A stretch of DNA of 64,000 nucleotides from Stenotrophomonas_A sp035629025 (GTDB lineage: Bacteria > Pseudomonadota > Gammaproteobacteria > Xanthomonadales > Xanthomonadaceae), in assembly GCA_035629025.1 (NCBI GenBank), contig DASPIU010000059.1, forward strand, positions 109,316-173,315, written 5' to 3'. Positions 17,455-26,052 of this stretch are shown one piece after another (positions within the stretch are counted from its first letter, which is position 1; every line of letters begins with the position of its first letter). A model generated the notes under the pieces. It ran no database searches. It was given only the letters and a program-made list of their open reading frames with translations, and was not told the origin of the DNA. A program made the position numbers and the translations under genes.

Positions 17455-18723
17455 TCACCAGTCCCACATCGCGCCGTCTTCCAGCCGCGCGACCGGCAGC
17501 TGGCGCGGCACGTACGGATAGCGCGCGGCAAGTTTCTCGTCCAGCGACACACCGTGGCCGGCGCTGTCACCCACATGCAGGCGGCCGTCGCGAAAACTGT
17601 AGTCGTGCGGGAACACCTCCAGCATCTGTTCGCTGTGGAACATGTATTCCTGGATGCCGAAGTTCGGTACCCAGGTGTCGAAATGCAGGGCCGCGCCCAT
17701 GCACACCGGCGACAGGTCGGTGGCGCCATGGAAGCCGGTGCGCACCTGGTACAGCGCGGCGAAGTCGGCCAGGCGGCGCACATGGGTGATGCCGCCACCA
17801 TGAACCAGCGTGGTGCGGATGTAGTCGATCAGCTGCTTCTCGATCAGGTGCTTGCAGTCCCAGATCGAGTTGAACACCTCGCCCACTGCCAGCGGCGTCA
17901 CCGAATGCTGGCGGATCAGCTCGAACGATTGCTGGTTCTCCGCCGGGGTGGCGTCCTCCATCCAGAACAGGCGGTAAGGCTCCAGGCTGCGCGCCAGGCG
18001 CGCCGCCTCGATCGGCGTGAGCCGGTGGTGCACGTCGTGCAGCAGTTCGATCTCGTCGCCGTGATCAGCACGCAACTGCTCGAACAGGCGCGGTGCAATA
18101 TCCAGGTAACGCGGCGTCGACCACACCGTCTCCAGCGGCAGCTCGCTTTCGGCCGGCTCGTACGGCTTGCCCGCGGTGGAGATGCCATAGGCCTTCTTCA
18201 CTCCGGGCACGCCGCATTGCGCGCGGATGGCCAGGAAACCCATTTCGCGGTACTTGCCGACCTCGTCGCTGGCTTCGGCAATGTCGCGGCCATTGGCATG
18301 CGCGTAGACCAGCGCGCCCTCGCGCGAGCGCCCGCCCAGCAACTGGTAGATCGGCAGGCCCGCCATCTTGCCGAGAATGTCCCACAGCGCCACGTCGACC
18401 GCGGCAATGGCGGTCATCGTCACCGGCCCGCGCCGCCAGTAGGCGCCGCGATACAGGAACTGCCAGGTGTCTTCGATGCGCCCGGCATCGCGCCCGATCA
18501 GGTTCGGTACCACATGCTCCTGCAGGTACGCGGCCACGGCCAGCTCGCGTCCGTTGAGCGTGGCATCGCCCCAGCCGACCACGCCGCTGCGGGTGACGAT
18601 CTTCAAGGTGACGAAATTGCGCCCGGGGCTGGTCACGATGACCTTGGCCTCGACGATCTCGCGGTCGCGGCTGCTGCCCTGCGCGGGTGCGGAGGGAGGT
18701 GCGGATTCGGTGTGCGGGTTCAT
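17455..18723 (-). CDS. manD: D-mannonate dehydratase, enolase superfamily (ManD)
   Basis: Cytoplasmic Mg-dependent dehydratase converting D-mannonate to 2-keto-3-deoxy-D-gluconate, analogous to but unrelated in fold to UxuA. The 422-residue protein has an N-terminal capping domain and a barrel with metal-ligand motifs LLHDVHHRL, FWMEDATP and AVGEVFNS, and the C-terminal VPNFGIQEY of the ManD/RspA group. The family contains both efficient ManD enzymes and low-activity members; its place next to uxuB and GH67 supports a true ManD. I use the ATG at 18723; a TTG at 18747 that overlaps the previous stop is the alternative. Confidence 0.9.
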   Translation of the reverse strand: MNPHTESAPPSAPAQGSSRDREIVEAKVIVTSPGRNFVTLKIVTRSGVVGWGDATLNGRELAVAAYLQEHVVPNLIGRDAGRIEDTWQFLYRGAYWRRGPVTMTAIAAVDVALWDILGKMAGLPIYQLLGGRSREGALVYAHANGRDIAEASDEVGKYREMGFLAIRAQCGVPGVKKAYGISTAGKPYEPAESELPLETVWSTPRYLDIAPRLFEQLRADHGDEIELLHDVHHRLTPIEAARLARSLEPYRLFWMEDATPAENQQSFELIRQHSVTPLAVGEVFNSIWDCKHLIEKQLIDYIRTTLVHGGGITHVRRLADFAALYQVRTGFHGATDLSPVCMGAALHFDTWVPNFGIQEYMFHSEQMLEVFPHDYSFRDGRLHVGDSAGHGVSLDEKLAARYPYVPRQLPVARLEDGAMWDW

Positions 18724-18743
18724 CTGCGGATTCCGTGGAGTGA

Positions 18744-20705
18744 TCAATGCACGTCGATTTCAAACGGGCCGGCCGGCAGACCATTGCCGTCGTACAGAGT
18801 GCACACCGGGCTGTCGGCCCAGCAGTAGCGCACGCGGCTGGCGTCCACGCCGGCGGGAACATCGAGCCACACGCGCTCGCCGTCGATGCGTGCGCTGGCG
18901 AACTGGCAACTGCCCGCGGCCGTGCCGCACAACTCGAAGCCGATCGGCTGCGCGGCGCTGTAGGCCACCAGTCCTTGCTCGACCTGCCCAAACTGCAGCA
19001 GCACCGCCTCGCCCTGCCGCTTCGCGGCAGTCGGCACCGGGCCGGACGCTGCCAACGCTTCGCCATACACCACATGGCGGGCGACGCGGGCCAGGCGCCG
19101 CGCCAGCTCCTGCTTGTTGGCCGGATGGATATCCGTGCGCTCGCCGATGTCCACCGCCACCACCAGGCCGGAGCGCGGATCTTCCGCGGCCACCTGGCGC
19201 TGCTGCTCGCGCAGTTCGGCCCACCCGCTCTCCACCGGCTTGCTGGACGGCGCGCCATAACCGGCCAGTTGCACGATCAGCAACGGCAGCCCGGCACCGA
19301 ACTGGCGCCGCAGGTCGCTGCGATAGGCGCGCAACAGCTGCCCATAGCGCTGCGCTTCAAAGGTATTGGATTCGCCCTGGTACCACAGCGCGCCGCGCAG
19401 GCCGAAATCGGCCAGCGGCGCGATCATCCCGTTGTACAGCGTGGTCAGGCCCGCCGCCGATTGCCACGGTGCACGCGGCGGCGAAGCAAAGTCGGCCGGC
19501 ATCGCGCGGTACTGCCACGGGCCCAGCGGCACGCGGCTGCCATCGGCGAGGATCAGCGCCTGCGCCGTGGCCGGGCCGATCAGCCCACCATCACGATAGG
19601 TATCGACGACGCTCACCGTGACCAGGTTGTCGCCGGCATGCAGCAGACCCGGCGGCAACGGATATTCGCGCGCATCGCCGCCGTAGCTGCTGCCGATGGC
19701 GCGGCCGTTGACCCAGGTCGTATCGATCTCGTCGGCACTGCCGATTGCCAGGGCCTTGGCCTGGCGGGCCTGCTCGGCACTCAGCGTCACCTGGCTGCGG
19801 AACCACACCAGGCCGTCAAACGATGCCAGTGCAGGCACGCCCCAATGCTCCCACGCGCCCAGCGCGGCCGGTGCCGGCGCCCACTCGCCTTGCGGCGCGG
19901 CCTTCGCATCCCATGGCCGGTCGTTGCCGGCAATGCCGGGCTGCCGCTGCCACCACGCCTGCCAGAGTCCGCCCCATTGCGCCGCGGCCTGCAGCGGGTC
20001 CTTGGCATAACGCGCCAGCACTGCCTGCTCTTCACGATACAGGCCAGTGCGCGCGACTGCCTCGCCGCTGAGCCAGGCCTGTATGCGCGAACCGCCCCAC
20101 GCGGCGTTGATCAGCCCCATCGGCACGTCCACCTTCTGCTGCAACTCGCGTGCGAAGTAATAGCAGGCCGCGGAGAAGTCGCGCACGCTGTCGGTATCGG
20201 CGCGCTGCCATTGCGGCGCGGTGGCGAAGGTCGCGCGCGGCACCGCACTGGCTTCCTGCTTGATGCTGAGCAGGCGGATATCGTCATGCCGGGCGTTGAG
20301 CAGTTCCGAGCGCGAGTCCAGCGTGCGGTGCACCTGCAACTCCATGTTCGACTGGCCCGAGCACAGCCACACATCGCCGATCAGGATGTCCTGCGCCTGC
20401 ACCTGCTCGTTGCCCGAGCGCGCCTGCAACCGGTGCGGGCCGCCGGCGGGCAGCGCCGGCAGCGTCGCGCTCCATTGGCCGTTGCTGCGCACCTTGGCGG
20501 TGGCTTGCGTACCGGCCAGCGTCACTTCCACCGTGCGCCCCGGCGTGCCCTGCCCGTGCACGCGCAGTGGCTGCTCCCGCTGCAGCACGGCGTGGTCGCC
20601 GAAGGGACTGTCGAAGCCGAGCGCTGCGGCAGCCGCGGACAACGGCAGCGCCGCATGCAAGGTCAGGCACAGCACCAGCGCAAACTTGGGCAGGGTCGGC
20701 TTCAT
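18744..20705 (-). CDS. Secreted SGNH carbohydrate acetylesterase
   Basis: Exported esterase of 653 residues annotated in databases as sialate O-acetylesterase, here probably deacetylating xylan fragments. After the signal peptide (about 1-26) the SGNH domain begins with GDVWLCSGQSNMELQ, containing the nucleophilic serine, and ends with DIHPANKQE holding the catalytic Asp and His. A jelly-roll domain of about 150 residues (around 290-400) is inserted between the two halves. The same SGNH-with-insert plan is known in Xanthomonas xyloglucan/xylan acetylesterases (family CE20); assignment to that family is inference. It is second in the operon, 12 bases after GH67. Confidence 0.87.
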   Translation of the reverse strand: MKPTLPKFALVLCLTLHAALPLSAAAAALGFDSPFGDHAVLQREQPLRVHGQGTPGRTVEVTLAGTQATAKVRSNGQWSATLPALPAGGPHRLQARSGNEQVQAQDILIGDVWLCSGQSNMELQVHRTLDSRSELLNARHDDIRLLSIKQEASAVPRATFATAPQWQRADTDSVRDFSAACYYFARELQQKVDVPMGLINAAWGGSRIQAWLSGEAVARTGLYREEQAVLARYAKDPLQAAAQWGGLWQAWWQRQPGIAGNDRPWDAKAAPQGEWAPAPAALGAWEHWGVPALASFDGLVWFRSQVTLSAEQARQAKALAIGSADEIDTTWVNGRAIGSSYGGDAREYPLPPGLLHAGDNLVTVSVVDTYRDGGLIGPATAQALILADGSRVPLGPWQYRAMPADFASPPRAPWQSAAGLTTLYNGMIAPLADFGLRGALWYQGESNTFEAQRYGQLLRAYRSDLRRQFGAGLPLLIVQLAGYGAPSSKPVESGWAELREQQRQVAAEDPRSGLVVAVDIGERTDIHPANKQELARRLARVARHVVYGEALAASGPVPTAAKRQGEAVLLQFGQVEQGLVAYSAAQPIGFELCGTAAGSCQFASARIDGERVWLDVPAGVDASRVRYCWADSPVCTLYDGNGLPAGPFEIDVH

Positions 20706-20717
20706 CGGCGGTCCGGA

Positions 20718-22904
20718 TCAGTGGTGGCCAGGTGCGTACGGGAACTTCAACGACTGGTAGTACGACAGCGGATGCGGCGGCGCTGCCTGCCCCGCCGGCA
20801 ACGGCAGGCCATTGATGGACTGCCAGTAGGCGATGCTGGCATCGCGCCACCACTGCGCTTCCTGCTGCTGGATTGCCAGGAAACTGTCCACCTGCTGGTA
20901 GCGCTGCGCGTCCACATAGGCGGACAGGCTTTCCCAGGTACGGCGCATCGCGGCGACTTCGTCCACGCCGTGGCCGTAATGCAGCACCAGTTCGTCCCAC
21001 AAGGTATTGCCGGACTGCATGCGGTGATCCCAGGGCACGTGGTGGAACCACAGCAGATCACGCTCGGGTACCGTGGCCAGGTTGTCCAGCTGCCGCGCCA
21101 GCGGCGCCGCGTACTGGCCGACCGCGTTGCTGCCGCTGCTGCCACGCTCAAAGCCAATGCCGTTGCGGTCGGCGCGGTGGTAATAGACCGGGTCCCAGTC
21201 GGGGCGCTCGCTGCCGGCATCCCACGGCGCGGGCCCGTAGTGATGGCCACGGCCCATCAGATGGTGCAGGCCGAGCGGCGTCATGTAGTCCACCACCGCC
21301 GCGCGCGAGGCCATCATCATCGCCACCACCGGCTGCACGAACGCTGCGTCGTTGCTGAAGGTCATGCGCACCCATTCTTCGGCGATGGCGCGCGCGGACT
21401 GCCGCGGGTTCCAGGCCAGGCGGCCGAAGGCGTACCAGTTGGCCTGGTCGAAGATCGAGCCCGACCAGTTGCGGTCGGTGCCGATGTTGGCCACGCCGGC
21501 CATGCCGCTGAGCGCGTGGCCGCGCCCTTCGATGATCTCGGCCACGGTATGCCCGCGCGTGGGGCGCCAGGTGTCCGCCTGCAGCGTTTCCTCGTACAGC
21601 GCGCCGAGGTAGACCAGGTGCGTGGCAAAGCCCAGGTACTCCTTGGTGATCTGGAACTCCATCATCAGCGGGGTCCTGGGCATCGCCCCGAACAGCGGGT
21701 GGAACGGCTCGCGCGGCTGGAAGTCGATCGCGCCGTTCTTCACCTGCAGCAGCACGTTGTCGGCAAAGTGCCCGTCCAGCGGCACGAATTCGCTGTAGGC
21801 CTGCTTGGCGCGATCGTCCGGCTGCTCGTGCGAGTAGACGAAGGCACGCCACATCACCACGCCGCCATGCGGCTTGAGCGCCGCGGCCAGCATGTTGGCG
21901 CCGTCGGCATGGCTGCGCTGGTAGTCCTGCGGACCGGGCTGGCCTTCGGAGTTGGCCTTGACCACAAAGCCGCCGAAATCCGGGATATGCCGGTAGATCT
22001 CGTCAGCCTTGTCCTGCCACCAGCGGCGGACCTGCGGGTCGAGTGGATCGGCGGTCTTCAGCCCGCCGATCTCGATCGGCGCGCTGAAACGCGCGCTCAG
22101 ATACACCCGGATGCCCCACGGCCGCAGCACGCCGGCCAGCGCGGCGGCCTTTTGCAGATAGGGCGCGGTGAGGCTGAGCGCACTGGCATTGACGTTGTTG
22201 AGCACCGCACCGTTGATGCCGATCGACGCATTGGCGCGGGCGTAATCGGTATAGCGCGGATCGAGATAGCCGGGGAGCTTGTGCCAGTCCCACAACGACT
22301 GGCCGGCATAGCCGCGCTCCACGCTGCGGTCCAGGTTGTCCCAATGGTCGAGCACGCGCAGCTGCAGACGCGGTTGTTCGCGCACCTCGACAGCGGCCAG
22401 CGATTGGCCGGTCTGCAACAATCGCAGCAGATGGAAGACGCCATACAGCGCGCCGGCATCTTCCTGCGCCGCGATCACCAGCGCCGGCTGCCCGCCGAGT
22501 TGCACCTGACGGATGATGTAGCCCTCCTTGCCCAGTTCGCGCAGCGGCAGCCGCAGCGCAGCCACCACCGGGGAGGAAGCCGGCGTGCCGACCACCAGCG
22601 TGCCCGCGCCCTGCGGTGCGGCCGCCTCGCGCGGCGCCTGCCCGAGCAGTCCGCCCAGGCCGCGCAACAGTTCCGCGCGCGTGGACTGTTGCAGTGGTGT
22701 CGCCTGTGGCGCCACCAGCACCTGCAACCGCGTCTGGTACGCCTGTGCCTGCGCGGCCGGCAATGGCCGGTAGCGCAACCACAGGTCGTAACCGTCCTCG
22801 GCATGGGCCACCGGCAGCGTCAGAAAACCGACGCACAGCAGCACGGCGCAGCGCCACCAGTGCCGCAGCGTGGATGCTTCGTTGCGCTCAGGCATTGAGG
22901 GCAT
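20718..22904 (-). CDS. aguA: Xylan alpha-1,2-glucuronidase, GH67
   Basis: Enzyme that removes (4-O-methyl-)glucuronic acid from the non-reducing end of glucuronoxylo-oligosaccharides. The 728-residue product matches GH67 length. A signal peptide (about 1-36) implies export to the periplasm. Motifs include VVKANSEGQPGP with the predicted acid Glu, AIDFQPREP with a base Asp, and FQITKEYLG with a base Glu. The ATG at 22904 is preceded by GGAGG nine bases upstream. It leads a six-gene operon that runs to uxuB and is divergent from the LacI gene. It supplies the glucuronate for ExuT and UxaC. Confidence 0.95.
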   Translation of the reverse strand: MPSMPERNEASTLRHWWRCAVLLCVGFLTLPVAHAEDGYDLWLRYRPLPAAQAQAYQTRLQVLVAPQATPLQQSTRAELLRGLGGLLGQAPREAAAPQGAGTLVVGTPASSPVVAALRLPLRELGKEGYIIRQVQLGGQPALVIAAQEDAGALYGVFHLLRLLQTGQSLAAVEVREQPRLQLRVLDHWDNLDRSVERGYAGQSLWDWHKLPGYLDPRYTDYARANASIGINGAVLNNVNASALSLTAPYLQKAAALAGVLRPWGIRVYLSARFSAPIEIGGLKTADPLDPQVRRWWQDKADEIYRHIPDFGGFVVKANSEGQPGPQDYQRSHADGANMLAAALKPHGGVVMWRAFVYSHEQPDDRAKQAYSEFVPLDGHFADNVLLQVKNGAIDFQPREPFHPLFGAMPRTPLMMEFQITKEYLGFATHLVYLGALYEETLQADTWRPTRGHTVAEIIEGRGHALSGMAGVANIGTDRNWSGSIFDQANWYAFGRLAWNPRQSARAIAEEWVRMTFSNDAAFVQPVVAMMMASRAAVVDYMTPLGLHHLMGRGHHYGPAPWDAGSERPDWDPVYYHRADRNGIGFERGSSGSNAVGQYAAPLARQLDNLATVPERDLLWFHHVPWDHRMQSGNTLWDELVLHYGHGVDEVAAMRRTWESLSAYVDAQRYQQVDSFLAIQQQEAQWWRDASIAYWQSINGLPLPAGQAAPPHPLSYYQSLKFPYAPGHH

Positions 22905-22956
22905 ACAGGGTTTCCTCCAGATGCTTTGCTTGCGTGCGCCGGTCGCCGCGCGCCGC

Positions 22957-22970
22957 GGTTGCCGTTACCA
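22957..22970. promoter_or_regulatory. Degenerate xylan-box-like site before GH67
   Basis: On the minus strand TGGTAACGGCAACC matches 10 of 14 positions of the xanthomonad xylan box and keeps the left half TGGTA and central CG. It lies about 53 bases before the GH67 start and 53 bases before the LacI ATG, so it could serve both promoters. The symmetry is weak. Confidence 0.3.
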
Positions 22971-23022
22971 TGCAGGACGCCTGTGCGCGGTCCGCAGAGG
23001 CCGCGAACCCGCCGAACCAGCC

Positions 23023-24135
23023 ATGGCCAGCCCGGACCTCGCCCGGGCCGATGGAGCGACCACGCCGAAGGGGCGAAGCAGCTTGAGCAAGGACAACAAA
23101 TCGATCCGCCGCAAGGGCCGCGCCACCACCATCGACGACGTGGCCACGCTGGCCAAGGTTTCGCCGATGACCGTCTCGCGCGTCATCAATGGCAAGAGCA
23201 ATGTCCGCGACGACACCCGCGAGCGCGTGATGCGCGCGGTCGACAAGCTCGGCTACACGCCCAACCTCGCCGCCAGCGCCCTGGCCGCGGCCCAGAACAC
23301 GCGCCTGGCGCTGGTGTATACCAATCCTTCCGGCGCCTACCTGCGCGAACTGCTGGTCGGCGTGCTGCATGTGGCCTCGCACACCGCGATCCAGCTGGTG
23401 ATCGACTACTGGGACGACCTGGACCCCGAGGCCGAGCGCAAGGCCGCGCGGCGCCTGGCCAAGGGGGTGTCCGGCGTGATCCTGCCGCCGCCGCTGTGCG
23501 ACTCGGAAGTGGCCGTGCAGGAATTCGTGCGCGCCAAGGTCGCGGTGGTGGCGATCGCCTCGGATCGCTTCAGCGACCGCATTTCCTGCGTGCGCATCGA
23601 CGAATTCCACGCCGCGCGCGAGATCACCGAACACCTGATCGCGCAGGGCCACCGTCGCATCGGCTACATCAAGGGCCGCGCCGACATGGCCGCCAGCGAG
23701 CGCCGCTTTGAAGGTTTCCGCGCCGCCTTGCAGGCCGCCGGCTTGCCGCTGGACCGGCACCTGGTGCAGGAAGGCGACTACACCTATCGCTCCGGCCTGC
23801 TCGCCGCCGAGAAGATGCTGGCGCGCAAGCAGCCGCCCACCGCGATCTTCGGCAGCAATGACGACATGGCCGCCGCAGTGGTTTCGGTGGCGCACCGGCG
23901 CGGCATGGATGTGCCGCGCGACCTGTCGGTGGTCGGCTTTGATGACAGCTCCTCGGCCACCACGGTCTGGCCCGAGCTGAGCACCATCCGCCAGCCCATC
24001 GGCACCATGGCCGACGCCGCCGTGGACATCCTGCTGCGGCGCATCCGCAATGGCGAAGCCAATGTCGATCAGGTCTTCGCCCACGAGCTGGTGAAGCGGC
24101 AATCGGTGGCACCGCCGCCCGCCACCCAGGACTGA
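23023..24135 (+). CDS. LacI-family transcriptional regulator of the xylan locus
   Basis: Repressor of 370 residues with an N-terminal LacI helix-turn-helix (TTIDDVATLAKVSPMTVSRVINGK), the hinge helix LAASALAA, and a periplasmic-binding-protein-like sensor domain from about residue 85. The recognition-helix residues fit binding to a palindrome with central CG, such as those at 34-49 and 24284-24301. It is divergent from the GH67 operon with about 118 bases between the starts. A TTG at 23083, after AGGGG, would give a start closer to the HTH and is an alternative. Its effector is likely a uronate or xylo-oligosaccharide; that is inference. Confidence 0.88.
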   Translation: MASPDLARADGATTPKGRSSLSKDNKSIRRKGRATTIDDVATLAKVSPMTVSRVINGKSNVRDDTRERVMRAVDKLGYTPNLAASALAAAQNTRLALVYTNPSGAYLRELLVGVLHVASHTAIQLVIDYWDDLDPEAERKAARRLAKGVSGVILPPPLCDSEVAVQEFVRAKVAVVAIASDRFSDRISCVRIDEFHAAREITEHLIAQGHRRIGYIKGRADMAASERRFEGFRAALQAAGLPLDRHLVQEGDYTYRSGLLAAEKMLARKQPPTAIFGSNDDMAAAVVSVAHRRGMDVPRDLSVVGFDDSSSATTVWPELSTIRQPIGTMADAAVDILLRRIRNGEANVDQVFAHELVKRQSVAPPPATQD

Positions 24136-24283
24136 GCGGCCGCGCATCAGCAAGCGATTGCGCGCGACAGCGGTCGCGCCATGGCTTGCGGCGCCCGGCA
24201 TCGCCTGCGAATGCGGCTGCTGCATCTGCACCTTGACCACCCCGCCTCCTCCCATCCCCAGCGCAACGCCACGGCCGGCAGGT

Positions 24284-24301
24284 GATGGTAGCGCTACCAT
24301 C
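24284..24301. promoter_or_regulatory. Perfect 18-base LacI-type operator
   Basis: GATGGTAGCGCTACCATC is a perfect palindrome containing the xanthomonad xylan-box core TGGTAGCGCTACCA. It lies 149 bases after the stop of the LacI gene and 151 bases from the 3' end of the phytase-like gene, with no gene start nearby. It could be a remnant promoter, a distal looping operator, or the control site of an unrecognised transcript. Confidence 0.65.
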
Positions 24302-24310
24302 CGCTCGGCC

Positions 24311-24335
24311 GAAAAAGGCAGCGCGCACGCTGCCT
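24311..24335 (-). terminator. Rho-independent terminator of the phytase-like gene
   Basis: On the minus strand AGGCAGC, a six-base loop and GCTGCCT form a perfect 7-pair stem followed by TTTTC. It ends transcription of the minus-strand island that starts with the second LacI gene. Confidence 0.75.
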
Positions 24336-24384
24336 GTTCGTTGGTTCGCATTGCGCCGCGCTGGGCGCTCGCACTGCGGCCGGG

Positions 24385-24397
24385 GTCTACTGTAGAC
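24385..24397. promoter_or_regulatory. Short palindrome GTCTAC-T-GTAGAC
   Basis: A 13-base inverted repeat with six-base arms and a one-base centre lies between the terminator and the phytase-like gene end. It may be an operator or chance; no gene start is close. Confidence 0.25.
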
Positions 24398-24451
24398 AAC
24401 AATCCGCACAAAGCCATGCTGCAGCGCGCCATGCGTGGCGCTGCGGCGTGC

Positions 24452-25933
24452 TCAATGCGCCGGCAGGGTCAGGCGATACAGCAGCAGGCGGTTGTCGTTG
24501 TCGAAGCGCGAATCGCAGCGCTGCCCGCGCATCAGGCAATGGCGGGCAATGAAGTCATTGTCGTTGCCCACCAGCAGGAACCAGTCCCGCGGATGCTCCG
24601 GGTCCAGCGCCGGCACCAGATCCATCGATTCCCATTTTTCCGACAGCAGCGCCAGATGCGGATCGTCGCGCTCCAGACCCAGGCCAAAGCGGGCCAGTTG
24701 CGAAGGCACCAGCATGTCGATCAGCGGCGTCACCGCGGCGGCCTCGATGCCGTCGCGCAGTGAACTGCCTTGCGCGCTTGCCAGCACGCTGGCCGCTGTC
24801 TGTTCGTACTCGCTCCCCGCCAGGTTGGTGGCATGCGCGATATCCACGAGCAGCACCTGCTTGAACACCGGCCGGTCGCCATCGTCGGCGCCCAGGCCGT
24901 TGCTGTCGCGGGCCAGCAGCAGCAGGCGATGATCATCCAGGGCGCGCAATTCGCTCTGCGCGGCAGTGCGGTCAGCCGGGCCGCTGCCGCCCTCATGGCG
25001 GAACGCCGGCAGCTGCACCACGTAATGGCCGATCGGGGCCCTGGGCAACGGATCGCCGCTCACATCGTAGACCAGCACGCGCGCGTTGATCCGGCCACTG
25101 GCATCACCCGCGGCGGTGTCCTGCACCAGTGCGCTCTGCAACGCGACGAACAGGCGCCGCCCATCCGGCGACAGGGCCATGCCCTCCACACCCTGGTTGT
25201 TGCGCCGGCCCTGGCGTGGGGCCTTGAGCGAACCGAACGCAGGTTCGCCGTCACGTCGAGGCACGATCGCCGCTGGCGGCTCGATCACGCCCTGCAAGTG
25301 GCCCTGCGCATCGAAGTAATAGACGTTGGCCGCGTACTCATCACCGATGTAGAAGTGGCCGTCGGCGGTGAACGCCAGCGCTTCGGCATCCAGGGAGATC
25401 TTGCCCGCGCCCACGCCGCTGCCGGCCGAAGGCAGCACGTGGCCGCGCTGGACCCGCGTGCTGCTGCCAGGATCGGCGCCAGTGAACGGGCGGTCCTCGA
25501 AATCGCGCAATTCCATGCCTCCCTGCGGCGACAGCTGCACCTGGCCGTCCGCGATCCGCAAGTGCATGCGCTGCAGCCGCGTCGGATAGTCGAAGAACAC
25601 GCCCGCGTCGGGATCATTGCGGCCGCGGTCGGGCAAGGTCCACAACGTTCCCTCATAGCCGCCCTCGACACGCCGCCAGCTGCCACGGGCCACCGCCAGC
25701 GAGGAGAACGACCCCAGCGTATCGCCAAGAAAATCCAGCGTCGCCGCTGGCAGGGTCCCGGTCGCCACCAGGCCGTGATTCACATACTGCAAGCTGCCCT
25801 GCTCCACCACAGCCGCTGCTGCATCTGGCGCGGGTTCCGCCGCGGCGCCGGGCATCGCCCACGCCAACACGGCACAGGCAAGACACTTGGCGACAAGGCA
25901 AAGCGGTTGGCGACGCCGGGGCAAGGCAGGCAT
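24452..25933 (-). CDS. Secreted phytase-like esterase-domain protein
   Basis: Exported protein of 493 residues of the phytase-like (esterase-like activity of phytase) family. A signal peptide (about 1-32) precedes a beta-propeller-like region with phrases typical of the family: TLWTLPDRGRN, LDAEALAFTADGHFYIGDEY, NNQGVEGMALSPDGRRLFVA and a conserved RHCLMRGQ near the C-terminus. Its real substrate is unknown; family members have been linked to phosphoesters and other esters. It lies 119 bases after the GH47 gene and is the last gene of the second carbohydrate island, so co-transcription is possible but not certain. Confidence 0.75.
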   Translation of the reverse strand: MPALPRRRQPLCLVAKCLACAVLAWAMPGAAAEPAPDAAAAVVEQGSLQYVNHGLVATGTLPAATLDFLGDTLGSFSSLAVARGSWRRVEGGYEGTLWTLPDRGRNDPDAGVFFDYPTRLQRMHLRIADGQVQLSPQGGMELRDFEDRPFTGADPGSSTRVQRGHVLPSAGSGVGAGKISLDAEALAFTADGHFYIGDEYAANVYYFDAQGHLQGVIEPPAAIVPRRDGEPAFGSLKAPRQGRRNNQGVEGMALSPDGRRLFVALQSALVQDTAAGDASGRINARVLVYDVSGDPLPRAPIGHYVVQLPAFRHEGGSGPADRTAAQSELRALDDHRLLLLARDSNGLGADDGDRPVFKQVLLVDIAHATNLAGSEYEQTAASVLASAQGSSLRDGIEAAAVTPLIDMLVPSQLARFGLGLERDDPHLALLSEKWESMDLVPALDPEHPRDWFLLVGNDNDFIARHCLMRGQRCDSRFDNDNRLLLYRLTLPAH

Positions 25934-26052
25934 GGGTCGTGCTGGTTCCCGTTGGCAATCAGGCCCGTTGCATGCGGGCCGTCATCAAAGTCGGCGATTG
26001 TCTGGCCGCGCCATGACACCTGGGTGACAAATCCGTGCTGACGCCGCGCGGT

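Larger units (their letters stand above)
24136..24451. other. Convergent intergenic region with operator and terminator
   Basis: This 316-base gap lies between two gene 3' ends. It holds a perfect LacI-type palindrome (24284-24301), a minus-strand terminator (24311-24335) and a short palindrome (24385-24397). I see no convincing open reading frame or RNA gene in it. Confidence 0.6.

Noticed and set aside
18747..22898. A 1383-codon open frame on the plus strand opposite manD, the esterase and GH67.
   Set aside because: It lies entirely antisense to three well-supported genes; long antisense frames are expected in high-GC DNA because stop codons are rare in that phase. The translation is rich in Arg, His, Gln and Ala and shows no domain.
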